DNA of 64,000 nucleotides from Trichobilharzia regenti (Eukaryota > Platyhelminthes > Trematoda > Strigeidida > Schistosomatidae), in NCBI GenBank assembly GCA_944472135.2, contig OX235263.1, positions 28,883,379 to 28,947,378 of the forward strand, read 5' to 3'. The position numbers and the translations under genes were made by a program. Positions 46,811 to 57,404 of this stretch are shown here, one piece after another. The stretch's first letter is position 1. Each line of letters opens with the position of its first letter. The notes under the pieces are model-generated. The model made no database searches. It saw only the letters and a program-made list of their open reading frames with translations, and had not been told where the DNA came from.

Positions 46811-48014
46811 TATTTGTTTTCTTCTAAACTGGGACTATTTAACATAAAATCATACATGATCAAGCTTATCCTAGTTAGGTGTACATATTACCATTTAATG
46901 AGTTGATCACTTCCTACTTTATTACTTTTATAGACCATCATTTCTAACCAAAACTTGTGAGTATGCATTTCATTATCAGTATTTAATGAGCACTGAATTA
47001 GTGAGGTATACAATGAATTAACAAATTTCAAGGTTGTTATCGTTATAGATTGTTATCACTCTGAGTTATCGACTCAGTCATTACGTGCTAACTGAAATCT
47101 GATCACCCTATATTTAATCACGTATTAGGTTGTAGGTAAATATTATTGCGTGATATCGAGGAGGTATCAAGTCACTATCTCATGATCCCTTGGTTTAAAC
47201 AGTGTTTTTATAAACAGCGCTTATTTATGCGAAGAAAACCGTCCCTTAATTTAATCCTTGGTATACATTATCTGTTCTTTTCATTCATCTCTCTTTTAAC
47301 AATACAGAAAACATAAAACCAGAGGCAAGGCAAGAAACTTTCGGCTAATCACATGATCTATAGTCATTAAGTTTCTCAAATAGTGAATACATGACATATG
47401 CAATGAATGACCTTAAATAATAATTATAATAATTACAGTAATAAATTACTATAATCATTTGTTCGGTGCATGTATGTGACCGGCCAATTGAATTTCAATA
47501 TTATTATTACTATTACTACCATTATTATTAGTAATAGTAAAAATAGGATTTTTTAATTGTTAAGAGGTGAACAAGGAGGAATGAATAAGTTGTATGACTC
47601 ATGACCCTGATGGTTCATTTGAATGGATTTTACAATATGGCAGTACAGAATAGTAAAATGACACTGTCTTCTTCATTCACTGCCTTTTTTATTGACTAAA
47701 CATAATTGTTCTTTGAAAAAGTTAATTATTTTCCCAACTGTTCTCCTATGTCTTTCTGTCTCACTATCCTGTTCTTCCACTCTGTGTTAAGTCCTATACA
47801 GTGAATTAGAAAGAATGTTTATGCAGTTGTAAGATTAATTGGTACTAAGTGTTTATTTATTTATTTTTTTTGAATTAAATAGGTCATGTTATGAATGGTA
47901 AGTGATTTTACAATGTACAATTGTTGTGTTTTGTATTTGTTAGTTCAAAGTCAGCGGTTTAATCTTTCTTCTAGTTAGTTTGGATATATAATAATTTAGT
48001 GAATCATTTGTAAC
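46811..48014. other. Unannotated stretch
   Basis: AT-rich with ATT/ACT runs near 47500-47545. No gene recognised. Confidence 0.4.
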
Positions 48015-48242
48015 AAAATGGAGAAAGACTGGATACTGAACAAATAGTACTCTTTTCGATAAATTTATCATCAGGCTCTACATTTATACATACATTATAG
48101 TGAATGAATGAGTTAGTGTTATGAACGATATTAATGTTGTTTAAATAACATCAAATCAATAATATTGATAGATTACAGCTGAATCGCATCAGCATAGAAT
48201 AAGCTGAATGTCAGAAACATTAAGAGAGATAATAGTACAAAT

Positions 48243-48583
48243 TCATGAGTTTATAGTTTCTACCGAAGGCCAGGGCAGTAGTAGGGGCTGGACTTGCTTG
48301 TTTTGGACACAGGGTGCTGGTTGTTTGAAGCGAATCGCAATAGCCTCTGCTGTTTGGAGCCTGCAGTGCTTCGATGTTTTTGGCAGTTTATTTGGCACCC
48401 GGTATAAAATAGAGAAGAATTCATCTACGCTGGCTTTGTGTCCTGTTTGCACCAGATGTTCCAATACCGAGTTGTTAATAGTTTTCACTACACCTTTACT
48501 TAGCCAGGCGCTTGTGGAGCCAGTTATATTGGCTTTTGCTCTAGGAACTTGATTTTTCGTGCTCACTCGAGAACATCTCCCAG
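48243..48583 (-). pseudogene. PLE endonuclease C-terminal frame, minus-strand arm
   Basis: Same frame as the plus arm, 25 codons longer upstream through the loop, ending at a stop at 48243-48245. The apparent 213-residue frame up to 48884 is an artefact: beyond the loop it reads the antisense of the other arm. Confidence 0.7.
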
Positions 48584-48849
48584 CATGGCTAAGTAAATGT
48601 GTAGTGAAAACTATTAACAACTCGGTATTGGAACATCTGGTGCAAACAGGACACAAAGCCAGCGTAGATGAATTCTTCTCTATTTTATACCGGGTGCCAA
48701 ATAAACTGCCAAAAACATCGAAGCACTGCAGGCTCCAAACAGCAGAGGCTATTGCGATTCGCTTCAAACAACCAGCACCCTGTGTCCAAAACAAGCAAGT
48801 CCAGCCCCTACTACTGCCCTGGCCTTCGGTAGAAACTATAAACTCATGA
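48584..48849 (+). pseudogene. PLE endonuclease C-terminal frame, plus-strand arm
   Basis: Open from the arm start to TGA at 48847-48849 and encoding the EHLVQTGHKASVDEFFSILY ... LLLPWPSVETINS segment. 5'-truncated at the palindrome loop, so no RT, no GIY-YIG catalytic core and no real start; it cannot be functional alone. Confidence 0.75.
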
Positions 48850-49432
48850 ATTTGTACTATTATCTCTCTTAATGTTTCTGACATTCAGCTTATTCTATGC
48901 TGATGCGATTCAGCTGTAATCTATCAATATTATTGATTTGATGTTATTTAAACAACATTAATATCGTTCATAACACTAACTCATTCATTCACTATAATGT
49001 ATGTATAAATGTAGAGCCTGATGATAAATTTATCGAAAAGAGTACTCTTTGTTCAGTATCCAGTCTTGTGAAAATTTTAATGGGCATTTTTATTCAGTTA
49101 AAATGGAGAAAACATGAAAATCCAAGGTAAATTTCTATGGAATTTCGTTTCACTTTCATTTATGGGGAGAGACAGAGAGAGAGTAGTTGGAAAGATTTTG
49201 TTTTAATACTGGTAATGAGGATTTCAAAGGTATAAGAATAAAACTTAGGCGCCGTCATGGGGTATAATTCTATCATAGAGTAAATTTATTTTCGTAAAAC
49301 CTCATAGTCCTAATAGTATTATTTACTGATAATAATAAGTAGTACTGTGTAACAGACTATTTTCACGTATCTAGACAGCATTGTTTCAACCATAGACGGA
49401 ACGAATAAAGATGTCAGAGTCAGAATCGGCAA

Positions 49433-50706
49433 ATCCTTCTCTTCTGTGCTCACTGAAGCTGGTGTCCACCCACCAAGGTGCTGTACTCTCCCCACTTCTC
49501 TTTTCTTTCTTTCTTTCTTTCTACATGACTTACCATCTTCAAATGACATTAATTTTGTCAAATATGCTGACAACCTGACTGTATCTTTGCCTATCAAATG
49601 TCAGAGTGACTGCTCTAAACTAAATGGCTTTTTATCGAAAATCAGCCAATGGTCCAAGGAAAACGGTCTCACCTTAAACCCCTCCAAATGCCAAACAGTC
49701 AATTTCATCTTTACGCACAAATCTAACCTAAACAAACTGGTTAGCACTCACATGAGGTGTGCAACATAGATGGCACTGAAATAGAAACCAAGTCGGAAAT
49801 TAAATACCTAGGCGTCATTCTACCTGCTGATCTTTCCTGGTTGTCTCAAATCTTGATGATTTCTGAGAAAATATTCCGTCTTACCTTCTACATCAAGAAG
49901 TCAAGACATTGTCGAACAAGTCAACCTAACCCTTACTCCTAGAATTCGTTAACTCCCGTATTCTGCCTATTATTCTCTATTGTTCCCCCTTAGTTTTTCC
50001 AGGTCTGGCTACTGAAGAAAGACTATACCTTATTACGCAGGATGTTGAAGGTTGTCAGCAGGGTAAGCCACAGGGCGGCACTTAACCAGCGTGTTAATAT
50101 TCTGGTTGGCAGGCACATGGACTCATGTGAAACATGGGCAAAATCCATTCTATATCTACCTCACAACACCCTCTTCATTCAAAACTCTCCCCTTGTATCT
50201 ATCTCATCACGCAGAACCAGAAGTCTATATAGAAAACTATATGCTCGCACTAGTAAGTACAGAAACTCAACCATACCCTACTTGGCTCGTGTTCTGTGCG
50301 ATAAAGAAAGCATTAGGCGTGAAACCTCTAACTTATTAAATAGTCAGTAGAACAACTGGATCTCGTCTTTCCAACTCATATCACTTATAGATACAACGTT
50401 TTTCTTCCTTTCTTTTCCTTTTCTCCGTCTCTCATTTTCTTTCTCTGTTATGGGCTCTTTGTTTCTTTCTTCTGCTTACGTCAGTAAATATGCTACCATC
50501 TACTTCTCCAACACCTTCTAACACTCTGTTTAATTTTGGCTTTGCTATCGACATACCAATATGTTGTTGTCAAAACTAACTGAGACAACCTTAATCTATG
50601 TGGAACTTTATATATTGTTAATGTACTAACTGGATGCAATACTGTAGTAAAATGCTGAGAATTCCATTCTGTGTCACTAGTACTGTTTTGGAATAAAGTA
50701 AAATAT
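49433..50706 (+). mobile_element. CR1-like LINE, dead copy inserted in RTE-A
   Basis: Begins at the frameshifted PQGAVLSP block (CTCACTGAAGCTGGTGTCCA), continues with KYADNLTVSLPIKCQSDC, NGLTLNPSKCQTVNF and KYLGVILPADLSWLSQ, and ends in ATGCTGAGAATTCCATTCTG, TTTTGGAATAAAG. From 49446 to 49940 its products are identical to those of 44315-45808 on the other strand, including disabling changes. Around 49930-49960 (CTCCTAGAATTCGTTAACTC) it instead agrees with the 17640 copy, so it looks mosaic. Confidence 0.9.
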
Positions 50707-50821
50707 TAATTATTGAAGTCAACGTACACCTTCATCAATCGGAAAGCAGTTAGGAAATCTTTTGAAGTCAGCATAAAGAACAAGAATCAGATTTTCAACG
50801 CAAATGTCAAGTCGGTTGATT

Positions 50822-51040
50822 TTTTTTATATTTTTGATTTTGATTTTTGATTTACAGCTTAATTCCACACTGTATTTTTGATACAAGTATGGAATTTTCA
50901 GCATGGATATCGGTAGCCCAAATTTTGCAGGCCGACCATAGATATCAGGTGTGCGCCGGCATGGGCTCGAACCCCGGACCATGTGGATGGTCGGCGAGAG
51001 TCCTAACCACTGTGCCACCGACGCACTATGTGTGAGAAAC
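50822..51040 (-). mobile_element. SINE-C (tRNA-headed, CR1-tailed) inserted in RTE-A
   Basis: Minus strand: GCGTCGGTGGCACAGTGGTT, AGGACTCTCGCCGACCATCC, B-box-like GGGGTTCGAGCCCATGCC, then TATCTATGGTCGGCCTGCAA, and the tail ATGCTGAAAATTCCATACTT / ACAGTGTGGAATTAAGCTG with a T/A-rich end. The tail corresponds to the 3' end of the CR1-like element (ATGCTGAGAATTCCATTCTG ... TTTTGGAATAAAG). The head is the same as that of SINE-R. Confidence 0.85.
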
Positions 51041-51794
51041 CTGATTCTAATGTCACAAACGGCATTCCCAACAGGCTAGTGTAAAGTCTTATCAATAGCT
51101 ACCTTCGCTGGTTCCATATCGAAGATCAAGTGGCAGGTTGGAAACAATTAGTAACAAGAGGCTAAGAACTTTTCCTCCAAAAAATATTTAGGAGAAAGCG
51201 GAGGTGGATTGGGCACACATCGAAAAGACTGTCGAATGACATTGCTCACCAGGCTATCGCTCGAGTGTAACTCTAATGAGTAATGACGTCTGGGTCGTGA
51301 TATGGAGGAGATCATGAGAATAAAAGATGAGAGATTATAGGCAGTCTTGGGTCCAGTTGGAGAGTAGAGTAGATAATAGAACAAATTGGAGATGTTTTGT
51401 TGAAGCTACATGTTCCCATCGGAATCCAAGGGAACAATAATAATATTAATGATACTGTGTAACACTTTGAGAATTTATCAAATAAATTTATTGTATGATG
51501 GAAGAATTCCCAAGGGTTTATTACAATTCTTTCATAGTGGATAGATTCACCTTAAAAATTTTACTTACCTTGCGAGTAAACCTATTAACTAATCGGCCCA
51601 TATGGATTTAACGACATGTATACGGAATTCTTATACGGAATAAGCCATTTTCCCACGACAAATAAAGGTCAAAACAATTATTCCTTCTTAACTTATATCA
51701 TATACTGGTCAGATAACTATTTCGTCTATCTGTCAATTAAGCGATCGGTTCATCTTCTATAGTTTGGTTTGCAAGGGTTAGTAATGTTTCTACG

Positions 51795-52400
51795 AGTTGA
51801 TCACGGATTGATATCAGTTAGAGAGTCACTGAAAACCAGGGAGTACTGGACAGCTGCTGTTTCATCCTAGTTTGGGAATCATCGGAAGTACGCACCCACC
51901 ACAATGGGGTTCGAACCCAGGACCTTCCGGTTACAAGGCAAGCTCCCTAGTTTTCAATAGTTCTCTAACTGGTATCAATCCGTGATCAACTCGTGAAAAC
52001 AGAACTAACCCTTACAAACTAAACTATAGAAAATTAATCTGATGCTCCCTAATGACTTGCTACAGGATGGAGTTTCCTGGAGTTCTAGTGAGAAGTCGTG
52101 ACCAATGAGGTCCATCCAGATGTCACATGTGAGAATGGGTTTCCCCCCGACGACATTGGTTGGAGTTGCGCTAAATCACAAACTGGCAGAAGTTAGAATT
52201 CATGCACTGGCCATTGAATCGGGTCCCAGTGACTGAATAGTATACGAGCTTGCCTTGTAACCGGAAGGTCTTGGGTTCGAATCTCAGTGGGTGCGTATTG
52301 CCGATGATTCCCAAACTAGGATGAAACAGCTTTCCAGTACTCCCTGGTTTTCAATGGCTCTCTAACTGATATAAATCCGTGATCAACTCGTAAAAATCGG
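51795..52400 (+). repeat. Family H foldback repeats, long-interior copy plus a partial one
   Basis: 51800-51985: arm GGGAGTACTGGACAGCTGCT, interior fragment GGGGTTCGAACCCAGGACCT and a returning arm GAGAACTATTGAAAAC in reverse. 52070-52400: long interior (TTCTAGTGAGAAGTCGTGAC, GTTAGAATTCATGCACTGGC), tRNA-like segment with CCAGTGACTGAATAGTATAC and GGGTTCGAATCTC, then AACTAGGATGAAACAGC and an outer arm ending GATCAACTCG. Confidence 0.75.
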
Positions 52401-53735
52401 TTTATCATTTACTATGATGATTTAGATGAGCATTGCATAAGTAAGTAGTTATTAGGATACTCGTCGTTGTCTCGCAAAGCTATGAATGACACCACTATCC
52501 ATTTTTGGTTTCCTAATACGTAGGATGAGGTAACAACGAAGGGAATCATCTTCTCATATGTGTTCAGCTTTATATCGCTCAAAGGGTCTTGCATCTTGTG
52601 ACCAATAGCCGGAAAAAATGAATTACAGAAGTTTTTAAACACAAATCTGTATGAATTCACAAAAGCGCTGAATGACAAAATGATTCCGATGAGCAGAAGT
52701 CAACTGTGTTAATAAAAGGGAAAAATATTTACACTAGATATTCTAAAAAGCTAACTGCATCAACAACCTTTATCAAAAGACAATCTTTAGGGAATTGATC
52801 ACCAAAGTGCCAGCTTACACTAATTAGTATAAGAATTTCTATCTCGTATGTTAAGGATCTCTCATAAACAGTACTACCAAAATTATCCGCAGTTATTTGT
52901 GCAATGTTAAAGACCGTGTGCTATACGGAGACAGTTCAACTGGAATTTACAGACACAGCTACAAGAACTTTATCAGTAGAGTTAGGTAACTTTGTAATAT
53001 AATGCATATGGATATTGGGAATATCTTTAGAGTGTCGTGATTTGAAATAAATGGTCCTATTATGAGTTAATATATATGATCCTGGCTGCGACTCAGAAAC
53101 CGTCAAATATTGAAATCTACCAACTCGAAAATCTCAAAGGATTTATCAAATACATCAAATCCAGATAAAGAAACAGTTAACGGATCAGGTCAAAAGTCAA
53201 TGTCTTCATAGACTGGTGTTATTTATGGTCTGATCATTCCTAACTGTTTCCACTTTACCCCTTTTCCATTAAGTTAATTTATATTTCCTCTTGAAATCGA
53301 AATCCTCTTGGAATTAAATGCTCTACCTCTTATAACCTGTAAGATCCCAGTACGGACACTTCCAAGTGTCACGATGTTAACATGATGGCTAGCAGTGGAA
53401 TCCAGGGTGAACATCGAGTCTTGGTGAGAACATCATCACTCACTGATGATGCAGATACATCCAGATGACGAGTTAGAAATAGGACGAAATGTATATCCCG
53501 AATTCCAGTGATAGCCACCAGCAACTCAAATGTCATTATTCTTATTTCAGTTGATTTTCCTTGTAGATGTAGGCAGCGGCTCGGCATATGGAAAATATAT
53601 CCCAGTCATAGTAATCAGGTAGAACGTTGAACTTTCGTCGATTGACTCACTCTGCCTATTTGGTATCCTGGAAGTTATCTAATCACTAATTATTACTTCT
53701 CACCATCCAGTAAAAGTCATTAAACTTAGGATCCT
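52401..53735. other. Unannotated stretch
   Basis: The minus-strand frame 52678-52412 is open for 88 codons but shows no motif, splice-phase partner or family resemblance. No element recognised. Confidence 0.35.
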
Positions 53736-53739
53736 CTGA

Positions 53740-54480
53740 CAAAAATCTCCAATCCATGAATATTTTCTACTTTCACTGGCCATATCAATTATATGAAAAG
53801 GGAATACAGCGAACTGCTATGAAATACACACACCACTTGATGGGCAATTAGATATCGTGCCACAGCAAAGGTGACACTAAAGAAACTTTTTGCATCTATG
53901 AAAAGATTCCACCTGCAATTTGAAATATTTTTCAGTACATATCACTTCTCTAGTATCACCTTATATTTTTCAGAGATCACAATAACATTGTAATTTTTCA
54001 GCGTCTGCTCTAAGTTGAGGAGACTCTTACTTAACAGAACGTAAATTACCAAATGTCAGAGTCAAACGGATTCATATTCATTGTTAAATTTATAATAAGA
54101 TGATATATGGACACTGGAATTAAGTATCCATGATGGATACTACTGTTGGTTATAATTTCAGATTACAGCTATCTAACCTACTTACTCTCACATGGTTTTA
54201 TACTTTTCAACAGAGTGTACCGGTTAACTTAATATACATTTCCAACACTGCCATCAGAAGCATACTGTCAAAACACCTCTCCATCCTCCTTCATGTCAGG
54301 GCACGTAGCAGGTTTCTGATGCTACAGCCTGTAGATCAGTTCGGATTCGGTTAAGCAGTCTGCACCCGGATTACAAATCTGCCTTGTTTTATTGAGTTTA
54401 TTTTTTCCGAATTCTACTTCGTCGTCTTATACCTAGAGAATCGATATTGATCAAGCTGATTCTCTTTTGACTATTACATG
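53740..54480. other. Possible very old LINE debris
   Basis: Minus strand 53880-53740 vaguely follows the RTE-B block before CETWPL. Plus strand 54240-54400 (HLSILLHVRARSRFLMLQPV, DQFGFG) is reminiscent of the L....RP.QSGF.P segment of LINE polymerases. Both are too decayed to assign. Confidence 0.25.
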
Positions 54481-54854
54481 AAGATTTGTCCCGTTTTTTA
54501 TAAACTAGAGTGACGAATTATGTAAGGCAGTCTGATGTAGGTATATTGAATGTAGACATGATAACTATAACTGTCATATGGAGACAGTCACACTGGGGTT
54601 CAGTGAGCAGGCTAGATTTGGATAATGATCAGTTGCAGTGCAGATGTAAGTCAGCTGAACTGCTCTATGAAGTATTTTGCTCCATATTTTAGACATCTGT
54701 TAAGCAAAGTAATCTTCTATTCTTACCCTAGGTAATTTTACTTAAGGCAGTTAGGGTTGCATCGTATAAAATTCTGAGGATCCCAACCATGCAGTCTACA
54801 TCTTCCTATGGAGTACCAAACCAACAATCAAATAATTCAAGTATTGTTTCGTAG

Positions 54855-55165
54855 GGATTTGGTTGATTGGTTACAGGATTTCATCATGAGTTGATATTGG
54901 TTAGAGAACCATTGGAAAACCCACCTGGGAGTACTGGACAGCCGTTTCGTTGTAGTTCGGGACTCCTCATCAGTACGCACTCACCGGGGTTCGAACCCAG
55001 GACCTTCTGGTCACAAGGCGAGCTAGCTCTTAGACCATTAAGCCACTGGAGTCCCAAACTAGGACAAAACAGCTGGCTGTCTAGTACTCCCAGGTTTTCC
55101 AATGGTTCTCTAACCAATGTCAACTCATGATGAAATCCTATAACCAATCAAATAATTCATGGATT
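54855..55165 (-). repeat. Family H foldback repeat, complete copy
   Basis: Outer arms GATTTCATCATGAGTTGATA and its complement AACTCATGATGAAATCC, middle arms GAGAACCATTGGAAAACCCA and CTAGTACTCCCAGGTTTTCC, interior 54975-55050 with the tRNA-like part in reverse (GGGGTTCGAACCCAGGACCT, CATTAAGCCACTGGAG). Same layout as 62056-62352 inserted in the opposite direction. Confidence 0.88.
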
Positions 55166-55169
55166 GATG

Positions 55170-55565
55170 CCAAGTTGTGGTCTGACCGCCTCTTACCTTT
55201 TTGCAACTTGATCCCATATCAGCTGATGTTGCTCGATGAGTAAAATTACAGCTTGTCGTTCGTAACACTTGTTCTAACCATCTCAGTAGATACACCTTCA
55301 CAACTACATCGATTCATATTCTCTCCTAGCTCTAATACTAATCATTTAAGCTCAATATTACTCACCATATTATACCGTTTAAAATAGAAGACAGATTGAA
55401 AACACACACCTATAATCAAAGACTATTACTCTCCTCATATTTTCATTCTCAACGACCAGGTCTCATAGTTATTCTGCAACAAACTAGATTTTGTGTCAGG
55501 GTTCCTTTGGTTTAGTATTGCCTCGAACTGCTGTACAACATACACATTCTTCGACTGACACCTTC
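55170..55565 (-). mobile_element. RTE-B LINE fragment, decayed
   Basis: Minus strand: GTCGAAGAATGTGTATGTTG / TACAGCAGTTCGAGG (the KRVYCAAVR block), AACTATGAGACCTGGTCGTT (the CETWPL block), GATTATAGGTGTGTG (DHRCLR) and GAGATGGTTAGAACAAGTGT (RWLG.VL). Many differences; a short insertion splits the block near 55500. Confidence 0.65.
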
Positions 55566-55569
55566 ATTC

Positions 55570-56596
55570 ATAGTTGTTCAATAACTATTTTCATGGTAAA
55601 AATGTTTAAAGCTGTTTCAGGTGTCCTAGTAATGAACTTCACAACATCTAACAATGATACATAATGCAATACAACACAATACCATATTGTTTGATGGAGT
55701 ATATATATTTCACATCTGGACAACACTAAGATCCTAACACAATCATTTTTAACAGATAAGAGAATATAGGAGGTAAAATTACAACTGGTAGAGTATATCA
55801 CCTTTGAATAAAGAAAGATACAAGCAAATAAACAGTCTTTCGTTGTAATAAGTACAAAATTTTTCCAGATAACACATTCAATATCACGAAACTAGATGAA
55901 GTAAAAACAAAAGAAGTGAAGAAAGAACAGTATTTTAATGCTGGTATAACACATTTGAACAAAACAGTTTATTGTTTACGTCAAAAGTAAAAACAGTGTA
56001 CTAGTGCTATTGAAATTGATTTTGAACCCAGTGTATGGATGACTAATATTCAATGTTTCATTGTTCCCCAGTTTTGTTTATTCAGTTGTTTCCCGCTATT
56101 ATTCACATAATCACAAGTCTAATGCACATTTATTATTATTAATATTATTATTATTATTATTAGTAGTAGTAGGTGTAGTAGAAAACAACTGTCATTTTAA
56201 AAGAAAAGAATGAATAGTAAGTATACCTCAGTTAGCGATTACTGTATGATAAACACTGAACTGACAGTGAAGTAAATTTAGAACTAACAAATTTAAAGTT
56301 TCAGTATTGTTAGTATGATGACTACCAGATGTTTACCACCAGTAAAAAGCACAATACCCTCGATTTTGAAGTATAAAGTTGAGTGTGTTAAACAGATAGG
56401 CAGTAGAGAGTTTATGGAACACTGATCAAAAAGATTAGATAAGATTGTGTTCAAAAGAAAATAATAATAATAATAGTAATAATACAGGATAGGAAATATG
56501 ACAGTTTTTCTTTTAAAATGAAATGTCCTTTCATCAGATATCAACAATGACAGTAATTAGGAAGATTAAGAAAGCGTTTGAAATCCATCACCTTAT

Positions 56597-56636
<40 letters not shown>

Positions 56637-57238
56637 TATTGTGTGCACCCATATAAGTGAATAACGAGTAGGACAATACCCTTGGGGCAAACAGGATAGG
56701 AAGTTCTATGTCTCTTTGTGTCTCTCTCTGTCTCAAAAGGATTTAAAAATTGCGTACCCGGATTTCAATCGGATTCTTTGTCTATATACGATGCATACAT
56801 GCGATAAACTTTTATTCAAACGTTATAATTTACATTGAAACATCTATCCATCAATCCACCTTTTAAGCATGGTTAGTGTTACTAGGGTTAAATTTTTACG
56901 CATTATTTTTTGTTTTTATAATCATAGGGTGTCATTAGATTTGTATTTCTATGTATATGTATGGTGTGTGTGTGTGTGTAGTTGCGGTTTAAGTCTTAGG
57001 GTGTGTGACGGTTATCTCTAGCACACTGGTAACATGCTTGTGTGTGTGTGTGTTTGTATGTGTGTGAAATCACTTATCGATGAAGTGAATGTTTTATCTA
57101 GTAAGTATTTCGAACTGAGAACAGATAGAGAGAGAGAGAAAGATGGAAAAATTGGAAAAATGGGGGAATTTAATATTTTAAATGATAATTTTATTTCCCT
57201 TATCAACATACTTTTATCGTAATTGCTACTATAATAGA
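55570..57238. other. Unannotated stretch with simple repeats
   Basis: (TA)n at 56599-56633, ATT/TAG runs at 56127-56175, TG runs at 56966-56980 and 57038-57066. No coding motif. Confidence 0.5.
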
Positions 57239-57404
57239 GAAAGAAATTGAAGTAGGGGGAATAGAAGGACCAGTAGATTGGATGATATCGTAAATGTCCT
57301 AGACGGCGGCCTGCTTGAACATAGGGCTACCAAAAATTCCACCTTACAACATTTTGCAAAATTGCTTTGGTTTGCTCTTTTAATTTTGTTTTAATTTATC
57401 AATA

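Larger units (their letters stand above)
48015..49111. mobile_element. Penelope-like element foldback (near-perfect 484-bp inverted repeat) with flanking direct repeats
   Basis: Arms 48025-48508 and 48584-49067 are reverse complements, with two mismatches seen by eye; the loop is 48509-48583. The outward-facing frames on both strands read VVKTINNSVLEHLVQTGHKA, FFSILYRVPNKLPKTSKHCR, LQTAEAIAIRFKQPAPCVQN and VQPLLLPWPSVETINS. This is the C-terminal part of a PLE GIY-YIG endonuclease (HL..GH, EA.AI, P.LC.Q, LLLPWP). The minus-strand copy extends 75 nt further 5' (through the loop: STKNQVPRAKANITGSTSAW) than the plus-strand copy. AAAATGGAGAAA occurs at 48015-48026 and again at 49100-49111, 32 nt past the right arm. 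Confidence 0.85.
49350..51450 (+). pseudogene. RTE-A LINE 3' half, split by two nested insertions
   Basis: Three pieces in order. 49350-49432 (CATTGTTTCAACCATAGACG, AAAGATGTCAGAGTCAGAAT) corresponds to the segment at 36690-36630 of the long copy. 50707-50821 (TACACCTTCATCAATCGGAA, then TTTTCAACGCAAATGTCAAG) is its continuation. 51041-51450 carries the remainder (ETCHKRHSQQ-type, IFRRKRRWIGHTSKRLSNDI) to the 3' end GGAATCCAAGGGAACAATAA. A CR1-like copy and a SINE-C fill the gaps. Confidence 0.78.

Noticed and set aside
48243..48884. A 213-residue minus-strand protein
   Set aside because: It spans both arms of a palindrome; the part beyond the loop is the antisense of the other arm. Only the distal part (48243-48583) reads as PLE endonuclease.
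44315..50706. An LTR- or TIR-bounded large transposon made by the inverted CR1-like copies
   Set aside because: Both are LINE 3' parts with their own tails, their outer limits differ, and nothing between them encodes a transposase.
52412..52678. An 88-residue minus-strand gene
   Set aside because: No domain, no splice partner and no conserved motif; length is unremarkable for chance in this much sequence.
54867..55147. 87-residue proteins on both strands at 54.9-55.1 kb
   Set aside because: They are translations of a family H foldback repeat; the mirror-image sequences arise from the inverted arms.
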